64,000 nt of DNA from Diphasiastrum complanatum (GCA_029204225.1 CM055102.1:31056607-31120606); one strand, 5' to 3'. Numbered from the stretch's first letter, positions 22,401-34,035 are shown. Translations and numbers: made by a program. The notes: a model not told the origin generated them from the sequence alone.

Positions 22401-23340
22401 GCATCTCCAGAACACATTTTCATTCATCTATCCATCTTTAGATTCCCTTGTACAGCAGTTTAGGATTTCTGAGACATATGAGAAATCCATGTCAAATTAG
22501 AGTTGATTCTTGCATCTCAGTGCCATATTATTCTTCGAGTCAACTACAGCAGGATCAAAACAAGTTTAGTTAAAATTTGTTCAATCTTTAGTCTAGTCGC
22601 ATGTTCAAACGAGTTTCAACTACGTGTTCCACACGCCGATCCAATCCTGAGCATGAACAGTTACCAGCAACAACATCCCCACCAGAGAGTGGATCTGCTT
22701 GGATCCATTGGAGCAGTTACGCTGCCAACAACAACATCAGCAAGATCAACAGCCAAGGTCACAAGTCAAATATGAAAAGACAAGGCTAAAGAAGGCAGAT
22801 GGGTAATTCGAACAGACTCAATCAGAAAAAGTATTCCAGTCATGACGAAGATTCTTAAGAAAAGAGAAACACAAGCATTGGAAAATCAGTCTCCTTCTTC
22901 AACCAACCTCTTGCCATACTTATGTACCCATTCTCATGTCTATCATCCACACCATATACCGTTGTCACCACCACCCTTTCTTGCATCTATTTGTTTATCA
23001 TCAGTTTACTGTTCTTCTGAGAAATTTTCAGTTTTTGATAGTCTTACCGAAGCAGCTGATAGATCATTGCAAGTGTCTTGCGGAGACCAACTACCACCTA
23101 TATTGGTTGTTCAGCAAAAGAAGACCTACAAAAGTAGGCAAAGCAGCTAGAAGACATCAGAAATAAAGAGAAAGATCCGGGAGGCTGAGGAGGAAAGGAC
23201 AAAACTTATTCAACAGATGAGTCAGACCAACCTTGATCAAAAGAAACTCTCTGGAGCAATGATAGTTGGATCCCCTCCTATGAAGCCCAAAGAGATCCAA
23301 AAAGAATCAACAAGTAGTGAAAAACCAAAAAATACAACAG
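22400..23340 (+). other. Shared internal segment of Tat-like elements, copy 1
   Basis: It aligns with 36740-38150. Shared nucleotide landmarks are CTATCCATCT, CGAGTCAACTACA, CAAGCATTGG-AAATCAGTCT and GAGACCAACTACCACCTA. Shared peptides are a QALxNQS block and LAETNYHLYWL (LEETNYHLHWL in the other copy), followed by a Lys/Arg-rich stretch. Preservation of the peptide suggests this was once coding, perhaps an extra ORF such as Tat elements can carry. I do not recognise the protein. Frames are broken in both copies. Confidence 0.55.
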
Positions 23341-23379
23341 TAAAAATAGGTAGATCTTCACGCTGGTAGATCTGGCTGC

Positions 23380-24036
23380 CAAAACTAGCATAATGGGCTG
23401 CCATTCACTGGGGTATCAAATCGTCTACCATCCCCCAAAATAACTGCTCTATACGACAATATTTCTTTCACTTTGTATGGTCCTTCACCTATAAATTTCA
23501 GTTTTCCTTTGATCAATTTGGTCTTATACATCAATGCTAGATCTCCTTCCTTCAGATCTTTTATATATAAACAACGATCATGCCATGCATTGCGATGAGT
23601 TTTTTCTGTTGCTAGTGCATGGACTGTGATCAATCTAGTCACAAAGTTTATGTAAAGCATCATGATGCAATTGTAAAGACTTCGCATCATCCAATCGTTC
23701 CGTTGCTGCTATGCGTAAATATGGTACTGAAAATTTGATCGGCATAACGACATCTTGACCATAGACAAGTTGAAATGGTGTCTGATTTGTGCTAAATTTA
23801 TAAGCTGTTCTGAATGCCCATAATGCTGCGTAAAGTTTATGTTTCCAATCCATATGACTTACTTCAACTGTTTTTGTCATAATATTGTAGAGAATCTTGT
23901 TGGAAGATTCTGCTTGTCCATTACCCCTCACATAATATGGAGTACTAAACCGATGAATAACATAAAAGTCTTCCAACAGACACTTAATTGTTTCATCGAC
24001 AAAATGCATTCCACAATTGTTGTTGATCGGGTGTAA
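23380..24036 (-). pseudogene. Tat-like gypsy integrase C-terminal half
   Basis: On the minus strand, 24009-23635 reads ETIKCLLEDFYVIHRFSTPY, then NGQAESSNKILYNI with the third catalytic Glu, then LWAFRTAYKFSTNQTPF and VYGQDVVMPI. The next frame (23690-23385) continues with WHDRCLYIKDLKEGDLALMY and KFIGEGPYKVKEI to its own stop. One frameshift separates the two. The upstream catalytic Asp residues and the rest of pol are absent: A/T-rich array sequence starts at about 24040. The nearest relative in the window is 47.37-48.15 kb. Confidence 0.85.
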
Positions 24037-24039
24037 CTT

Positions 24040-25290
24040 AAGTAACAGTGTAGAGGCTTGTCGGATGTTCTGGTAATTGCAGCCTCAGATGTACTTAGTG
24101 ATGAATGGAAATGTCTTGGACTGATTTGTCTTTGACAAAATCTTATAGCAAAATCAGATTAACAATATGAGATTCTGTATTGATTCTTTCTCAAATATGA
24201 TTAAACTGATAGGATATGATTGATAGGTCAAATCAACCATAAAAATCTGAGCAATGGTGAAGAACTGTGATAACTCATCGGATGTATTGTGAAGCTCGTC
24301 TGATGCCAACTGTGGAAGGCAAAGGGAATGCAGGGATAGATGTAACAAAATGCAGTAGCGGATGCAAATGTGTCAGATGCAGATGAAGGTAGAGGACGTC
24401 GGATGCAAAGGTTGGAAGGCACTAGCGGATGGAATTTGGAAGGCACTGGCGGATGCAAATGGTTGGCGGATATAAATTGTTGGCGGATGCAAATGTATAT
24501 CAGATGAAAGTGAAGGTGGAGTGCGTCGGATGGAGGTAGTCGGATGCAATGGAACTGATGAGAAAGGGCGTCAGATGGAGGCTCGCGGATGAAAGGTGTC
24601 GGATGCAGATGTAGGTGGAGTGGGTCGGAAAAATAAACTGGATCAGAAATAAAGTGGTCTAAAAGTCAAAACTAGTCGAAAAAATAGAGTGGGTAAAAAA
24701 AAATGACAATGGCTAGAAAAATTAGAAGGGATCAAAGAAATTATATGGTATCAAAAAACTATAAGGTATCAAAAAATTAGAAGGGGTCAAAAACTAATGG
24801 ATCAAAAGTGAAACTCGAAAACTAAAACTCGAAAAATGAAAATTGCAAAAATGAGAGGTCGAAAAAATAAGGGTTCAAAAAAATTTGAGCTCGAAAAAAT
24901 ATGGACTCGAAAAAAAAATATGGCTAAAAAAAATCTACGATCGAAAAATTCAAAAGTATCGAAAAAATGTACAAATGATCGAAAAATTGAAAAGTATCAA
25001 TAAAATGTTCAAATGATCGAAAAATATGAAGTATCAAAAAAATTTACATAGACTCAGAAAAAAAAACTCGAAAAAATCGAGTCCATACAGTATCGCAAAA
25101 ATCTTTTATTGATATCAAAAAATCTAGGATTTTTCGAGTCGATACAGTATCGGAAAATTCTGAAAAACATCGAGTCAAATATCGAAAAGTTCTCAAGTAT
25201 GAAAAAATTGTCAAGGGACTAAAAAATGGCAAGTATCGAAAAACCATAAGGTATCAAAAAAATTGAAAAAGAAAAAACCCAAGAAAACGT
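24040..25290 (-). repeat. A-rich TCGAAAAA array (minus-strand form)
   Basis: The region has low complexity, dominated by CTCGAAAAA and TATCAAAAA words from 24660 to 25290 and by GCGGATGCAAA words from 24340 to 24640. Its reverse complement closely resembles the TTTTTCGAGTTT and GCATCCGACG sequence at 29.6-30.96 kb. It abuts the broken end of copia gag at 25295. Confidence 0.8.
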
Positions 25291-25294
25291 TCTT

Positions 25295-25827
25295 TGATCC
25301 AGAGTTATGTAGTGATAGAAATAGATCCTTCATCTTTCTTATGAAAGAAGTGAGGTCTTGTCCATCCCACTGTAGATTCGTCAACTGATCTTCCAGCATC
25401 ATGATTTGACTTCTTGATTTTGTCTGAAATCTGGTGAATAATTCATCCCACATCTCCTTAGCTTTGGAGAGTGTAGCCAGGTCAAGTGTGAGACTATCTT
25501 TGATGGAAGACGATAGCAAAACTACTGCCTTGTCATTTTTCTCCCTCCATTTGTGTAGCTCCTTGCCTGATGTTGTAGGCATCTCTTCTATGCCATCCAC
25601 CCAAGGGAAGAGTCCTTCGCCCTTGAGTATCAGTGATGTCTTAAATTTCTAGGCTAGAAAGTTAGATCCTGAAGAATCAAATATTGTGCAGATCTTGCTC
25701 TGCATGCTACTGATTGAAGCCATTGCTTCTTGGAGTCTGTTCCATCGTTGATGGTTGTTTGTCTGAATGCTTGGCCTCCTGGATCTGATAACTTCTCGGC
25801 TATGTCAGACTATAACAAGATAGGTAG
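25295..25827 (-). pseudogene. copia gag, N-terminal part
   Basis: On the minus strand, 25600 onward reads ELHKWREKNDKAVVLLSSSI, LTLDLATLSKAKEMWDELFT and FQTKSRSQIMMLEDQLTNLQ, then LTSFIRKMKDLFLSLHNSGSK. This is the UBN2-type gag of Ty1/copia. It stops being gag exactly after SGSK and runs into the TCGAAAAA array. The missing continuation (AEKQLTYLLRALPKSF) is found on the plus strand at 30975. The 5' LTR and tRNA-Met primer site lie directly upstream. Confidence 0.85.
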
Positions 25828-25839
25828 GCTCTGATACCA
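25828..25839 (-). other. Primer binding site, initiator tRNA-Met type
   Basis: The complement of GGCTCTGATACCA gives TGGTATCAGAGCC, the standard copia primer site. It lies one base inside the LTR that starts at 25841. Confidence 0.9.
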
Positions 25840-25840
25840 C

Positions 25841-26475
25841 TGATGAGAATCGGAACGGGTGATATGCTATGCATGCCACTGATTAAAGAAAACAGTTTTT
25901 CTCAAAACTGTCGCGAATGCGATTCTCTTGCGATTTGGCTGGAGTTCAGATGTGGTCACTGGACACTGCCAGCTGAATTACTCCTACAGTCCTCCAGAAT
26001 GTAGTCAAGCACTACTGATCTACATTTATAAATTAATACAACATTGAACAAATTCAATCAATGTGCGGAATTGAAATGAATGGGAGAATCAGACACACAA
26101 ATAACAACAGAAACATTTGCATTCGAGACCATACAACATAAAAGAAGACATGTGCGCGATGGCTACAATATCATCTATTGTTTTTCTCTGATTCTTCAAG
26201 CACTGCATGCATATCCACGTAGTGTGTTGGCGTGAGAGAAATATTGTTCTCTCACGAATGGATGTCTCGCTTACTGGCGGACTTGTGGATCTCTATGAAT
26301 CCTGATCACAGAACTTGTCTCACACGCAGGCGGACTTCTCGTCTATATGTCATCTTGATTGCTTACTAGCATCAGACTTCTACACTATATGTGTATTCTA
26401 TATATTCTCGTGTCAAGTATCATCCATCAAATATATAGTCGCTCTATGTAACTTTAATATTAGAGTGATTAAGCA
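25841..26475 (-). mobile_element. copia LTR (5' LTR of the inverted half), 635 bp
   Basis: In element orientation it begins TGCTTAATCACTCTAAT and ends CGATTCTCATCA, so it has TG...CA ends. It is closely similar to the 646-bp LTR at 33390-34035, which has the opposite orientation. The outer flank reads AATAA in element orientation, while the flank of the partner LTR reads TATTG, so no matching target duplication is seen. Confidence 0.9.
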
Positions 26476-27480
26476 TTATTTGTACTCCTGGGTACTTGCA
26501 TGATCTTTGCTGGTACTCTTTGGAGCGTGAGGCCAGAAAGTCTTTTGCGACGTTTTTCGTGTCGCGTCGTTGGTTTTGTTTCCGTCGTCTGACTTTTTTT
26601 GTGTTGGACCGCAAAAGATTCTGGTTCGCGAATCTTTTGTGTTCGTGTCTTCTCATCAAGTGTTCACGAATCTTTCGTGCTTTGTGTCTCTTGACTTTCG
26701 TGTTCGCGAATCTTTCGTCAGGCAGAGGGCTGAAAGCTAGCAAGGCTTTGTAACTAGAAACATTTTGTTTCTTCACAATAAGTTTTGCATTTTCGTCATA
26801 AAATAAGGCATGACTGACATGAATGAATTCATCTTCAATAGAATCTGGGATTGCATCGGTTGATATCCATGCTGCATTCATCATATTTACTGGGAATGTG
26901 ATCGGCGTATCCAAATAAAGCATAAGAATCTTGCTCATCTCTAAATTGTCATCTCGTTGACACATATATCATGTTGTACAATCCATACTTGCAAGAGCTT
27001 GATTCCAATTAACATAATCTGTTTGAGAGTCATAGTGCACTCTCAAAGCTTTCATTGGTCGATCACAAGTATGATCTATTGTTGAGAAATCATCATCTCC
27101 TTTTTGAACTACTGGTTTGATTGTCCAAGTGATTGGATCAACTTTGACTGCACGCTCACGATTCTCAAATGTAATTTTTCTAGTTCCCCAGTTATGAATC
27201 ACTTGTGCAACTCGTAACCATGGACGTTCCAGTAAAATGGGATAAACAGATGGTGCGTCTTCCATTACTACAAAAGTAAATACAAACTGAACTCCAGCAA
27301 TCTTAACAGGTTATATGTGTTCGAGTATGTCTTCAGGACGATCAGCTAGCTTCATAGCAAAAGTTGTAGGCTTTAACTTCGTAAGGCCCCGTTTCGCACA
27401 TAGCTTTGTTGAAATCAGATTAACTTTGAACCTCCATCTATCACGGCTGCTTCTTTACCAAACCATTTGTGTTGTATTGG
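26476..27480 (-). pseudogene. Tat-like gypsy protease and downstream spacer
   Basis: On the minus strand, about 27460-27410 reads KEAAVIDGGSK then, after a frameshift, VNLIS. This is the DGGSxVN form of the aspartic protease site seen in Tat-like elements. 27265-26969 continues with YPILLERPWLRVAQVIHNWG, the LLGRPWLR block, and 26965-26444 is a spacer with a Lys/Arg-rich tail (RREKHKAR-type). The spacer stops at the copia LTR. The expected next domain, RT, is found on the other side of the rearranged block at 34.45 kb (+). Confidence 0.75.
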
Positions 27481-28870
27481 CAGGGTGATGTTTCTTTGCT
27501 CACTTTTCCAGGCAGCTCCTACATTGAGTAGTTTGTTTGATTCTTCAAAACTGGCACATTATAGTAGTTCATGTTGGACTATTGGTTCAATACGAGTCAA
27601 TCTCTCCACTAACACTTCTTTCGCTTGAGGCACCAACTTAAGAAATTCGAATGTATTATCCATCTTGATGGATAGAATATTCATGATCAGTTCTGTTTGC
27701 GGCACTTCAGGTTCGATCATCTTGAAAAGTTCTTCATGATGATGTAAATGAGTATTGGCATCTATTTGTGGATTACGTAAATTCGATGTTGGCACATGTG
27801 AATAATGGACTTCAGCTACAGCTTTAGCGGCTTCCAAGGCCTCCTCTTCTTGCAAGTCTTTAATTATCCACTGTTTCATATTGTTGTATTTTTTCTTCTC
27901 TGAGTTGAGATCTGGATATACCCCTGATGCGGTAGAAATATCAGTACTTGGCACAGATTTAGCAGGTGTCAGCAGGTGTTGGATCAACAACAACTTTTTA
28001 ATGCTTCTGAGCTCGAACAACCACCATCAATGGTGCACTTGGTTCAATAAGTTAGATTGTTGGTCTCTGCTTAATTGTAATCATATTCAATGGAGCAGTT
28101 ACCGGCGGTGGTTTTGGACAGTCCTTGTAATAATGTCCATATTCACATTCTTGACAGAATAGGGTAAACTTTCATTTATTCGGACATTTGACAATTCTGT
28201 GATACTAATACATCCAAAGCATCCAAGTGGTGCTCTAGCCCACTATCTAGACTGTTGTTGTTGCACAACAGCATAAATAGCGTATTGCTATGAAGGACCA
28301 ATATCTTGAGCAGTATTGTAATTCCATTGCTCATTACCACTTGAAGATTCTGGTACCATCGTATTTGCAGAAGGAACATATTGTATTGGAGGAGCTGACA
28401 AAGCTAATCGTTTTGGAAATCCAAGACCTTGCGGCTTACCATCAAATGTCTTCTAGTTTGGATTATCTCTGTATTGGTATTAGCATATCGGTGCTGAATA
28501 ATACGAGGATTAAATGAGCAAAAAGCTGTATCATGTTCATGATAATTGCATAGATGGCAATAAGTATCCTTCACATGTTGTTTCAGTGTTGGACACTCAT
28601 TTATGGTGTAGTTTCCAACACAAATCACACATGAAACATTTTCTCTGGTAGGAAATGTTTTAGTCGTCTTGTCAGTTGTTTTTTCAAGCTTGGCATTTTG
28701 CTCTTCCAATGCTTTCAACCTCACATCGAACTATGACTGCATCTTCTCTAGCTGCATAGATGTGTAGGACTTGGAGATTGATCTACTATTCCACTGATTC
28801 CCGATGTTTCCCGGTTTCTAGCTCCCTGAGGAGTTCTTCTTACAACTGTTGAGTGATAGTTGTAAGGAGC
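27481..28870 (-). pseudogene. Tat-like gypsy gag C-terminal part with zinc knuckles
   Basis: The minus strand at 28724-28404 carries two knuckles within 28518-28631: CVICVGNYTINEC, where Tyr replaces the His (CAY to TAY), and CHLCNYHEHDTAFC. The first has X3 spacing as in the other gag remnants. A further open stretch at 28020-27559 includes a VPSTDISTASGVYPDL segment and LVPQAKEVLVERLTRIEPI. It leads into the protease, so order gag-PR is normal. Several frameshifts are present. Confidence 0.7.
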
Positions 28871-29330
28871 ACATTGTAGGTTTTGTGATTTCAGTTTGAT
28901 GAGGTTGTGTTGATTTTGTGATTGTAGTATGAGTAGTTTTAGTTTAATTTCATGTTTTTTGAGTATAATAGTTTAGCAATAATCTGTAGTCTGTAAGAAC
29001 AATGAAAGAACTGAAACAGTCTGTAGAGTGTAAGAAATCGAGTTCTTGACAGATTCTACATCCAAGATGAGCTACCATTGTCAATCAAAGACCGAAATTA
29101 GGTTGTCGTTGTGCCTTTGACAGGTGGGTACAACACCATTATACTACAAAACAAATTCCGTGGCTGAGCCATTAAAACGTTGTCAAGCAAAAGCTGTGAC
29201 ATCCGGGTAGATGTCATCCGTAGTAGGAACATTCATGAGATATCCTATTGCAACATGGCTGGCCGTTGGTAAGCAGGTTCTGTGAGGCAGAATTGTTGCT
29301 AGCTGACAAAGAAGATGCTAGAGCTAACAT
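28870..29330 (+). mobile_element. Diverged LTR, probably family W-like
   Basis: The region ends GAGCTAACAT directly before TGGCGCCACTCGCCGTTG, so it is read as an LTR end in plus orientation. Scattered similarity to LTR W is seen (CTGTAG repeats, a TTCTTG...CATCCAA block, a TATACTAC...CTTC block). The left boundary is set only by the end of gag sequence. Confidence 0.4.
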
Positions 29331-29349
29331 TGGCGCCACTCGCCGTTGA
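29331..29349 (+). other. Primer-binding-site-like sequence, tRNA-Asp type
   Basis: TGGCGCCACTCGCCGTTG begins exactly like the Asp primer site (TGGCGCC) but has an insertion before GCCGTTG. Confidence 0.45.
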
Positions 29350-30965
29350 CAATCTTCTTGGCTTTTGATCCAGAATTCGTTTTTACAAGACAATTTTTCA
29401 GTTCTGACTCGCTTTTGGTTGCTTGCTTCATGTCCTGCATTTTTCATTTTCCCAAGCACACATTCAATATTATTGTTTCTCAGATCGTGATTGTTTCAGA
29501 ACATCTAGATCGTGATTGCTTCAAATCTGTGCGAACTCACCTTAGAATTTCAAGAAATCCACCGTCGCACCGCTGTCTTGCACCACCAGTCAAAACTTCG
29601 TTTCGATTTTCGATTTCTTTGATTTCTTCAATTTTTCGAGTTTCTCCAGTTTTTTCGAAGTTTCTCAGTTTCCATCCGTCATGCATCTGCCAAACACTTC
29701 AAACACAAAAACTCAAAAAATTTTAACCTGACGATTCCATCCGACGATTCCATCTGAAGATTGCATCCGACGACTACAAAAAAATCCAAAAAAACAACAT
29801 AAATTTTCTCTCAGACAACTGCATCCGCCGTTTTTTCTCAGATCAGTATTTTCTATTTTTTCGAGTTTCTCAGAAAATTTTCGAGTTTTCTGAATTGTTT
29901 GAGTTTATCCATTTTTTTGAATCTTTTTTAAAAAAAAAACTTGTATCCGATAATTGCATCCGACGAACTGCACATCAAGACTTTCTCTAACGATTGCATC
30001 CGACGACCTGCCAAAAAAAATCTCTTTGACGACGAGTTTTGAAATTTTCTCGAATTTTTTGAGCTTTTTTGAATTTTTGAATTTTTTAAAATTTTTTACG
30101 AATTTTCTAATTTTTTCGAGTCTAATTTTCGAGATTTCGTAGTTTTCTGGTTTTTTGAGTTCTTCTCTTTCTTGGGTTTTTCTCATTGCCTCTAACGACC
30201 CTCATTTTTCATTGCATCCACCACCCTCCATCTGACACTTAATTTTCGATTCATTTCTAGGTTTTCATATCCCTTTCCAGTTTTTCGATCCCTGTACAAC
30301 TTTGCGCTCCTTTAACATTTTTTCGACCTCTTTAAAGTTCTTTCCATCCCTTTAAAGTTTTTCGTTTGCTTTCTAGGTTTTTCGATCCCTTTCTAGTTCT
30401 TTCTCCCTTTGAACTTTTTCTACCCTTTGAATTTTCTCAACACTTTGCAATTTACTGCCTCTTTGAAATTTTATCGACCCGTTATAAGTTTATCGACCCC
30501 CTATTTGTTCAACTCCTTTCAATTTTTGGACCCTTCGATTTTTCGCGATTTTCTCATTTTTGGGTTTTTCGATATTTTCTCAATTTTGGGTTTTCGAGTT
30601 TTTATAATTTTCAGATTTTTTGAGATGTTAGCCATTTCCAATTTTTTCGAGTTTTTCAAGTTTTTTTTTTGAGTTTTTGGATTTTTCAATATCTTGCATC
30701 TCACATTTTTGTATCCGACGCCTATTTAAATTTTTTAGTTTTTCATCATTTTCAACTTTTTCAACTTCATCAAATTTTTTAATTTTTCGAGTTCTTAGGA
30801 TTTTTTACATTTTTTGAGTTTTTTGGATTTTTAGTTTTTCAAGTTTTCAAATTTCGAGTTTTTAAGATTTTTGAAATTTTTCGAGTCTTTTTTCGTTTTT
30901 TTTCAAATTTTCGGAATTTGCAAGTAATTTTCAAGTTTTTCTTTCGAGTTTTTTTATTTTTCGAT
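29350..30965 (+). repeat. T-rich TTTTTCGAG array with GCATCCGACG words
   Basis: GCATCCGACGA words cluster at 29730-30010, and TTTTTCGAGTTTTT words run from 29630 to 30960. Long Phe-rich frames here (for example 30366-30672) are artefacts of composition. The reverse complement resembles 24040-25290. The array ends exactly where copia gag resumes. Confidence 0.8.
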
Positions 30966-30969
30966 TATT

Positions 30970-33389
30970 TTGTCAGCTGAGAAGCAGCTCACATACCTGT
31001 TGAGAGCCTTACCCAAATCATTCCAGACAACGAGGACCCTACTCGCGAAAGATCCTACCATGAACCTCAAAAAGGCTATTGTCGAGATTCGAGAGGAAGT
31101 CGAGTCCAGAGAACACCTTGATCACAAGGATGGTTCTGACCAGGCCCTCTATGACAACAAAGAAAAATCCAAGAAACAATTTAAGCCTAAGAGGGAGTCG
31201 AATCAGAGGCATGATCGTGACCAGCAAGCAGAGGGAACAAGCAAGGGAAACTGGAAGACCAAAGGGAGGTCGAAGCAGCAAGTTGTAGACAAGAAGACTT
31301 GCGTGAGATGCAGAAGAGACGGGCATACAGTAGATACCTGCTGGCTCAATCCCAAGATTGAGTGTATCCACTATCACAAGAAGGGTCATGCAGCCGTGGA
31401 TTGCCGCCCCGAGAAACAAATCAGCGCAGAACAGACAGGAGAACAGCAATAGATCATCCTATGTCGAGGAGCCCAAGAGCTCGAAGATGGGCGAAGAAAG
31501 ACTCACGAGCCACCTCACACTTCATGACATCAAGACGAATAATGTCTGATTTCAGAAGTGCAGATTCTTCAAGATTCATAAATCTTGGAGATGGATCTAA
31601 GCATCAAGTGAACGGTATTGGTTCATTGTGGCTCAACACCAACGATAGAGACAGACGACTTGAAGACGTTCTATTTGTGTCTACTCTGCAACAAGACTTG
31701 CTATCTGTGGCAAGAATAGCATATGCAGGGATGCATGTGATGTTTTTAGACGAAGCATGCAACGTGATTGACGCCAATACCAGTACTCTGATCGCTCAAG
31801 GCAGAAGGAAATGAAACCTATATCATCTGAGGGTACGCCTACCTGCAGATCAGGTGCATCAGGAGAGACAATACTATGACCTGCCGCCAATGATAGAGGG
31901 AGTAGAGGACGAACACGAAAACAAAGATTTTTGAGTCGCCTCCCATTCAAGTGACGAATTCGAAGAAGAAAGATTCGAGAGGCAACCTGCTGCCGTAGTT
32001 CCTGTAAACCAAGATAGTTCCGGACCAAGCAGAGTAGACAAAGACAAAGGCGTTGTTGTCCCAGGAGGATCTCCTAGAAGGTCAACAAGACCACAAAGAG
32101 CGCCAACAAGATATGTTCCAGGCAGCCCAGCTTCCACATCAGAAGAGTTATGCGAATTCAGTGGCAAACCACAGACTTTCGAGAAAGCAATTGAAGGTCC
32201 AGAAAAGGACAGATGGATCCAAGCCATGAACAAAGAGATGGAGTCCATGAGGAAAAACCAGATATGGACATTGGAGCCATTACCACATAAGTGCAAGATT
32301 GTCAAATACAAATGGGTTTTCAAGCTCAAATATGGACCAAATGGGAACATCACGAAATACAAGGCAAGATTGGTAGCGAAGGAATTTTCTCAATGATACG
32401 GTATTGACTACTCTGAAACCTTCTCTCCTGTCGTCAAACATTTGTCCCTATGTCTGTTATTTGCATATGCAGCAGCTTATGACCTCAGGATCCACATTGT
32501 GGACGAGAAGACAGCCTTCTTGCATGGCAAACTAGACGCAGAGGTCTATATGGATCAACCCCCAGGATATGTCTCAAATTCACTTCCAACTATGCATGCA
32601 GAATGCATAGAAGCATCTATGGTCTGAAACAATCAGCCCAACAATGGTACAAGAAAAAAGATCAAGCCCTGAAATCATTAGGATTCAAGCCTCTGTTGGA
32701 TGATTCCAATGTATATGTCAAAGTTACAGATGGGAAAATCATCATCGTGGCTGTATATGTGGATGACACTCTGATACTTTGTAGGAGTGAGCAGCTAATT
32801 GCTGAAGTGAAGACAGACATCTCAAAACATTTTGAGATAGTGTATCTGGGAGAAGCCTGGTGTTACCTAGTCTTGCAAATTGAAAGAGACTATGAGGGAG
32901 ATAAATTATACCTCCACCAGTCCAGATACACCCAGAAGATCCTAGAGGACTTTGGGATGCTGAACTGCAAAGGAGCGAATACTCCAATGCTCATAGGGAC
33001 GGTACTAACAAATGATGACTGTCCGAGTGACTGAGGAAGAGAGAGAACAGATGCAGTTAACACCTTACAGGAAGCTGATAGGATCATTGATGTACCTTGC
33101 TGACAACACATGTCCTGATATTGCTTATGCAGCATTCAGGATGAGCCAATTCAGCACGAATCCAGGCTCGACACATTAGAAGATTACAAAGCGAATTTTG
33201 CAATATCTTCAATTAATGAGAGATTATGGCTTGTGCTATTGTCGTGATGCAGGTTTCAGAATGCTTTCCTACAACGATGCTAGCTGGGCATCTCTCAAAG
33301 ACGACTGTAAAAGCGTCTCAGGAGAATGCACCATCGCATCAGGTGTAGCAAATATCTGCCACTCTTGTGATTTCCTGATTAGTTGTAGA
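30970..33389 (+). pseudogene. copia gag C-terminus, PR piece, RT and RNase H
   Basis: The frame begins AEKQLTYLLRALPKSFQTTR, continues through a basic stretch to a zinc knuckle, CVRCRRDGHTVDTC, and a second, CIHYHKKGHAAVDC, with one Cys lost. A protease/pre-integrase piece follows (LGDGSKHQVNGIGSLWL, LEDVLFVSTLQQDLLSVARI). Integrase is deleted at about 31.8 kb. RT then reads WIQAMNKEMESMRKNQIW, YKWVFKLKYG, a TGA for CGA in FSQ-stop-YGIDYSETF, FLHGKLDAEVYMDQPPGYV, IYGLKQSAQQWYKK and the catalytic VYVDDTLIL. RNase H keeps SYNDASWASLKDDCKSVSG but is cut before its last active-site block, where the 3' LTR starts. Confidence 0.9.
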
Positions 33390-34035
33390 TGCTTAATCAC
33401 TCTAATCTTAAAGTTATATAGAGCGACTATATACTTGCTGGATGATACTTGACACGAGAATATATAGAATACACATACAGTGTAGAAGTCTGATGCTAAT
33501 AAGCAATCAAGACAAAATACATACGAGAAGTCTGCCTGCGTGCGAGACAAGTTCTGTGATCAGGATCCATAGAGATCCACAAGTCCGCTAGTAAGCAAGA
33601 CATCCATTTGTGAGAGAACAATATTTCTCTCACGCCAACGCACTGCGTGGATATGCATGCAGTGCTTGAAGAATCAGAGAAAAACAATAGATGATCTTGT
33701 AGCCATCACGCACATGTCTTCTTTTATGTTGTATGATCTCGAATGCAAATGTTTCTGCTGTTATTCATGTGTCTGATTCTCCCATTCATTTCAAATCCGC
33801 ACATTGATTGAATTTGTTGAATGCTGTATTAATTTATAAACGTAGATCAGTAGTGCCTAACTACATTCTGGAGGGCTGTAGGAGTGATTTAGCTGGCAGT
33901 GTCTAGTGACCACATCTGAACTCCATCCGAATCACAAGAGAATCGCGTTTGTGACAGTTTTGCAATAGTTTCAAGAAAAACCATTTTCTCTAATCAGTGG
34001 CATGCATAGCATATCACCCTTTCCGATTCTCATCA
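33390..34035 (+). mobile_element. copia LTR (3' LTR), 646 bp
   Basis: It begins TGCTTAATCACTCTAAT and ends CGATTCTCATCA. It matches 25841-26475 in reverse. The internal region just upstream is truncated inside RNase H, so no polypurine tract is visible. Short palindromic words around GTGAGAGAACAATATTTCTCTC (33610-33635) may fold. Confidence 0.9.

Noticed and set aside
26496-26753. Plus-strand Phe/Arg-rich frame
   Set aside because: It is antisense to the Lys/Arg-rich spacer of the Tat-like protease region.
30366-30672. Long Phe-rich open frames
   Set aside because: They follow from the T-rich TTTTTCGAG array composition; no domain or start context supports a protein.
31039-31449. Minus-strand 136-residue open frame
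   Set aside because: It is the antisense shadow of copia gag with clear zinc knuckles on the plus strand.
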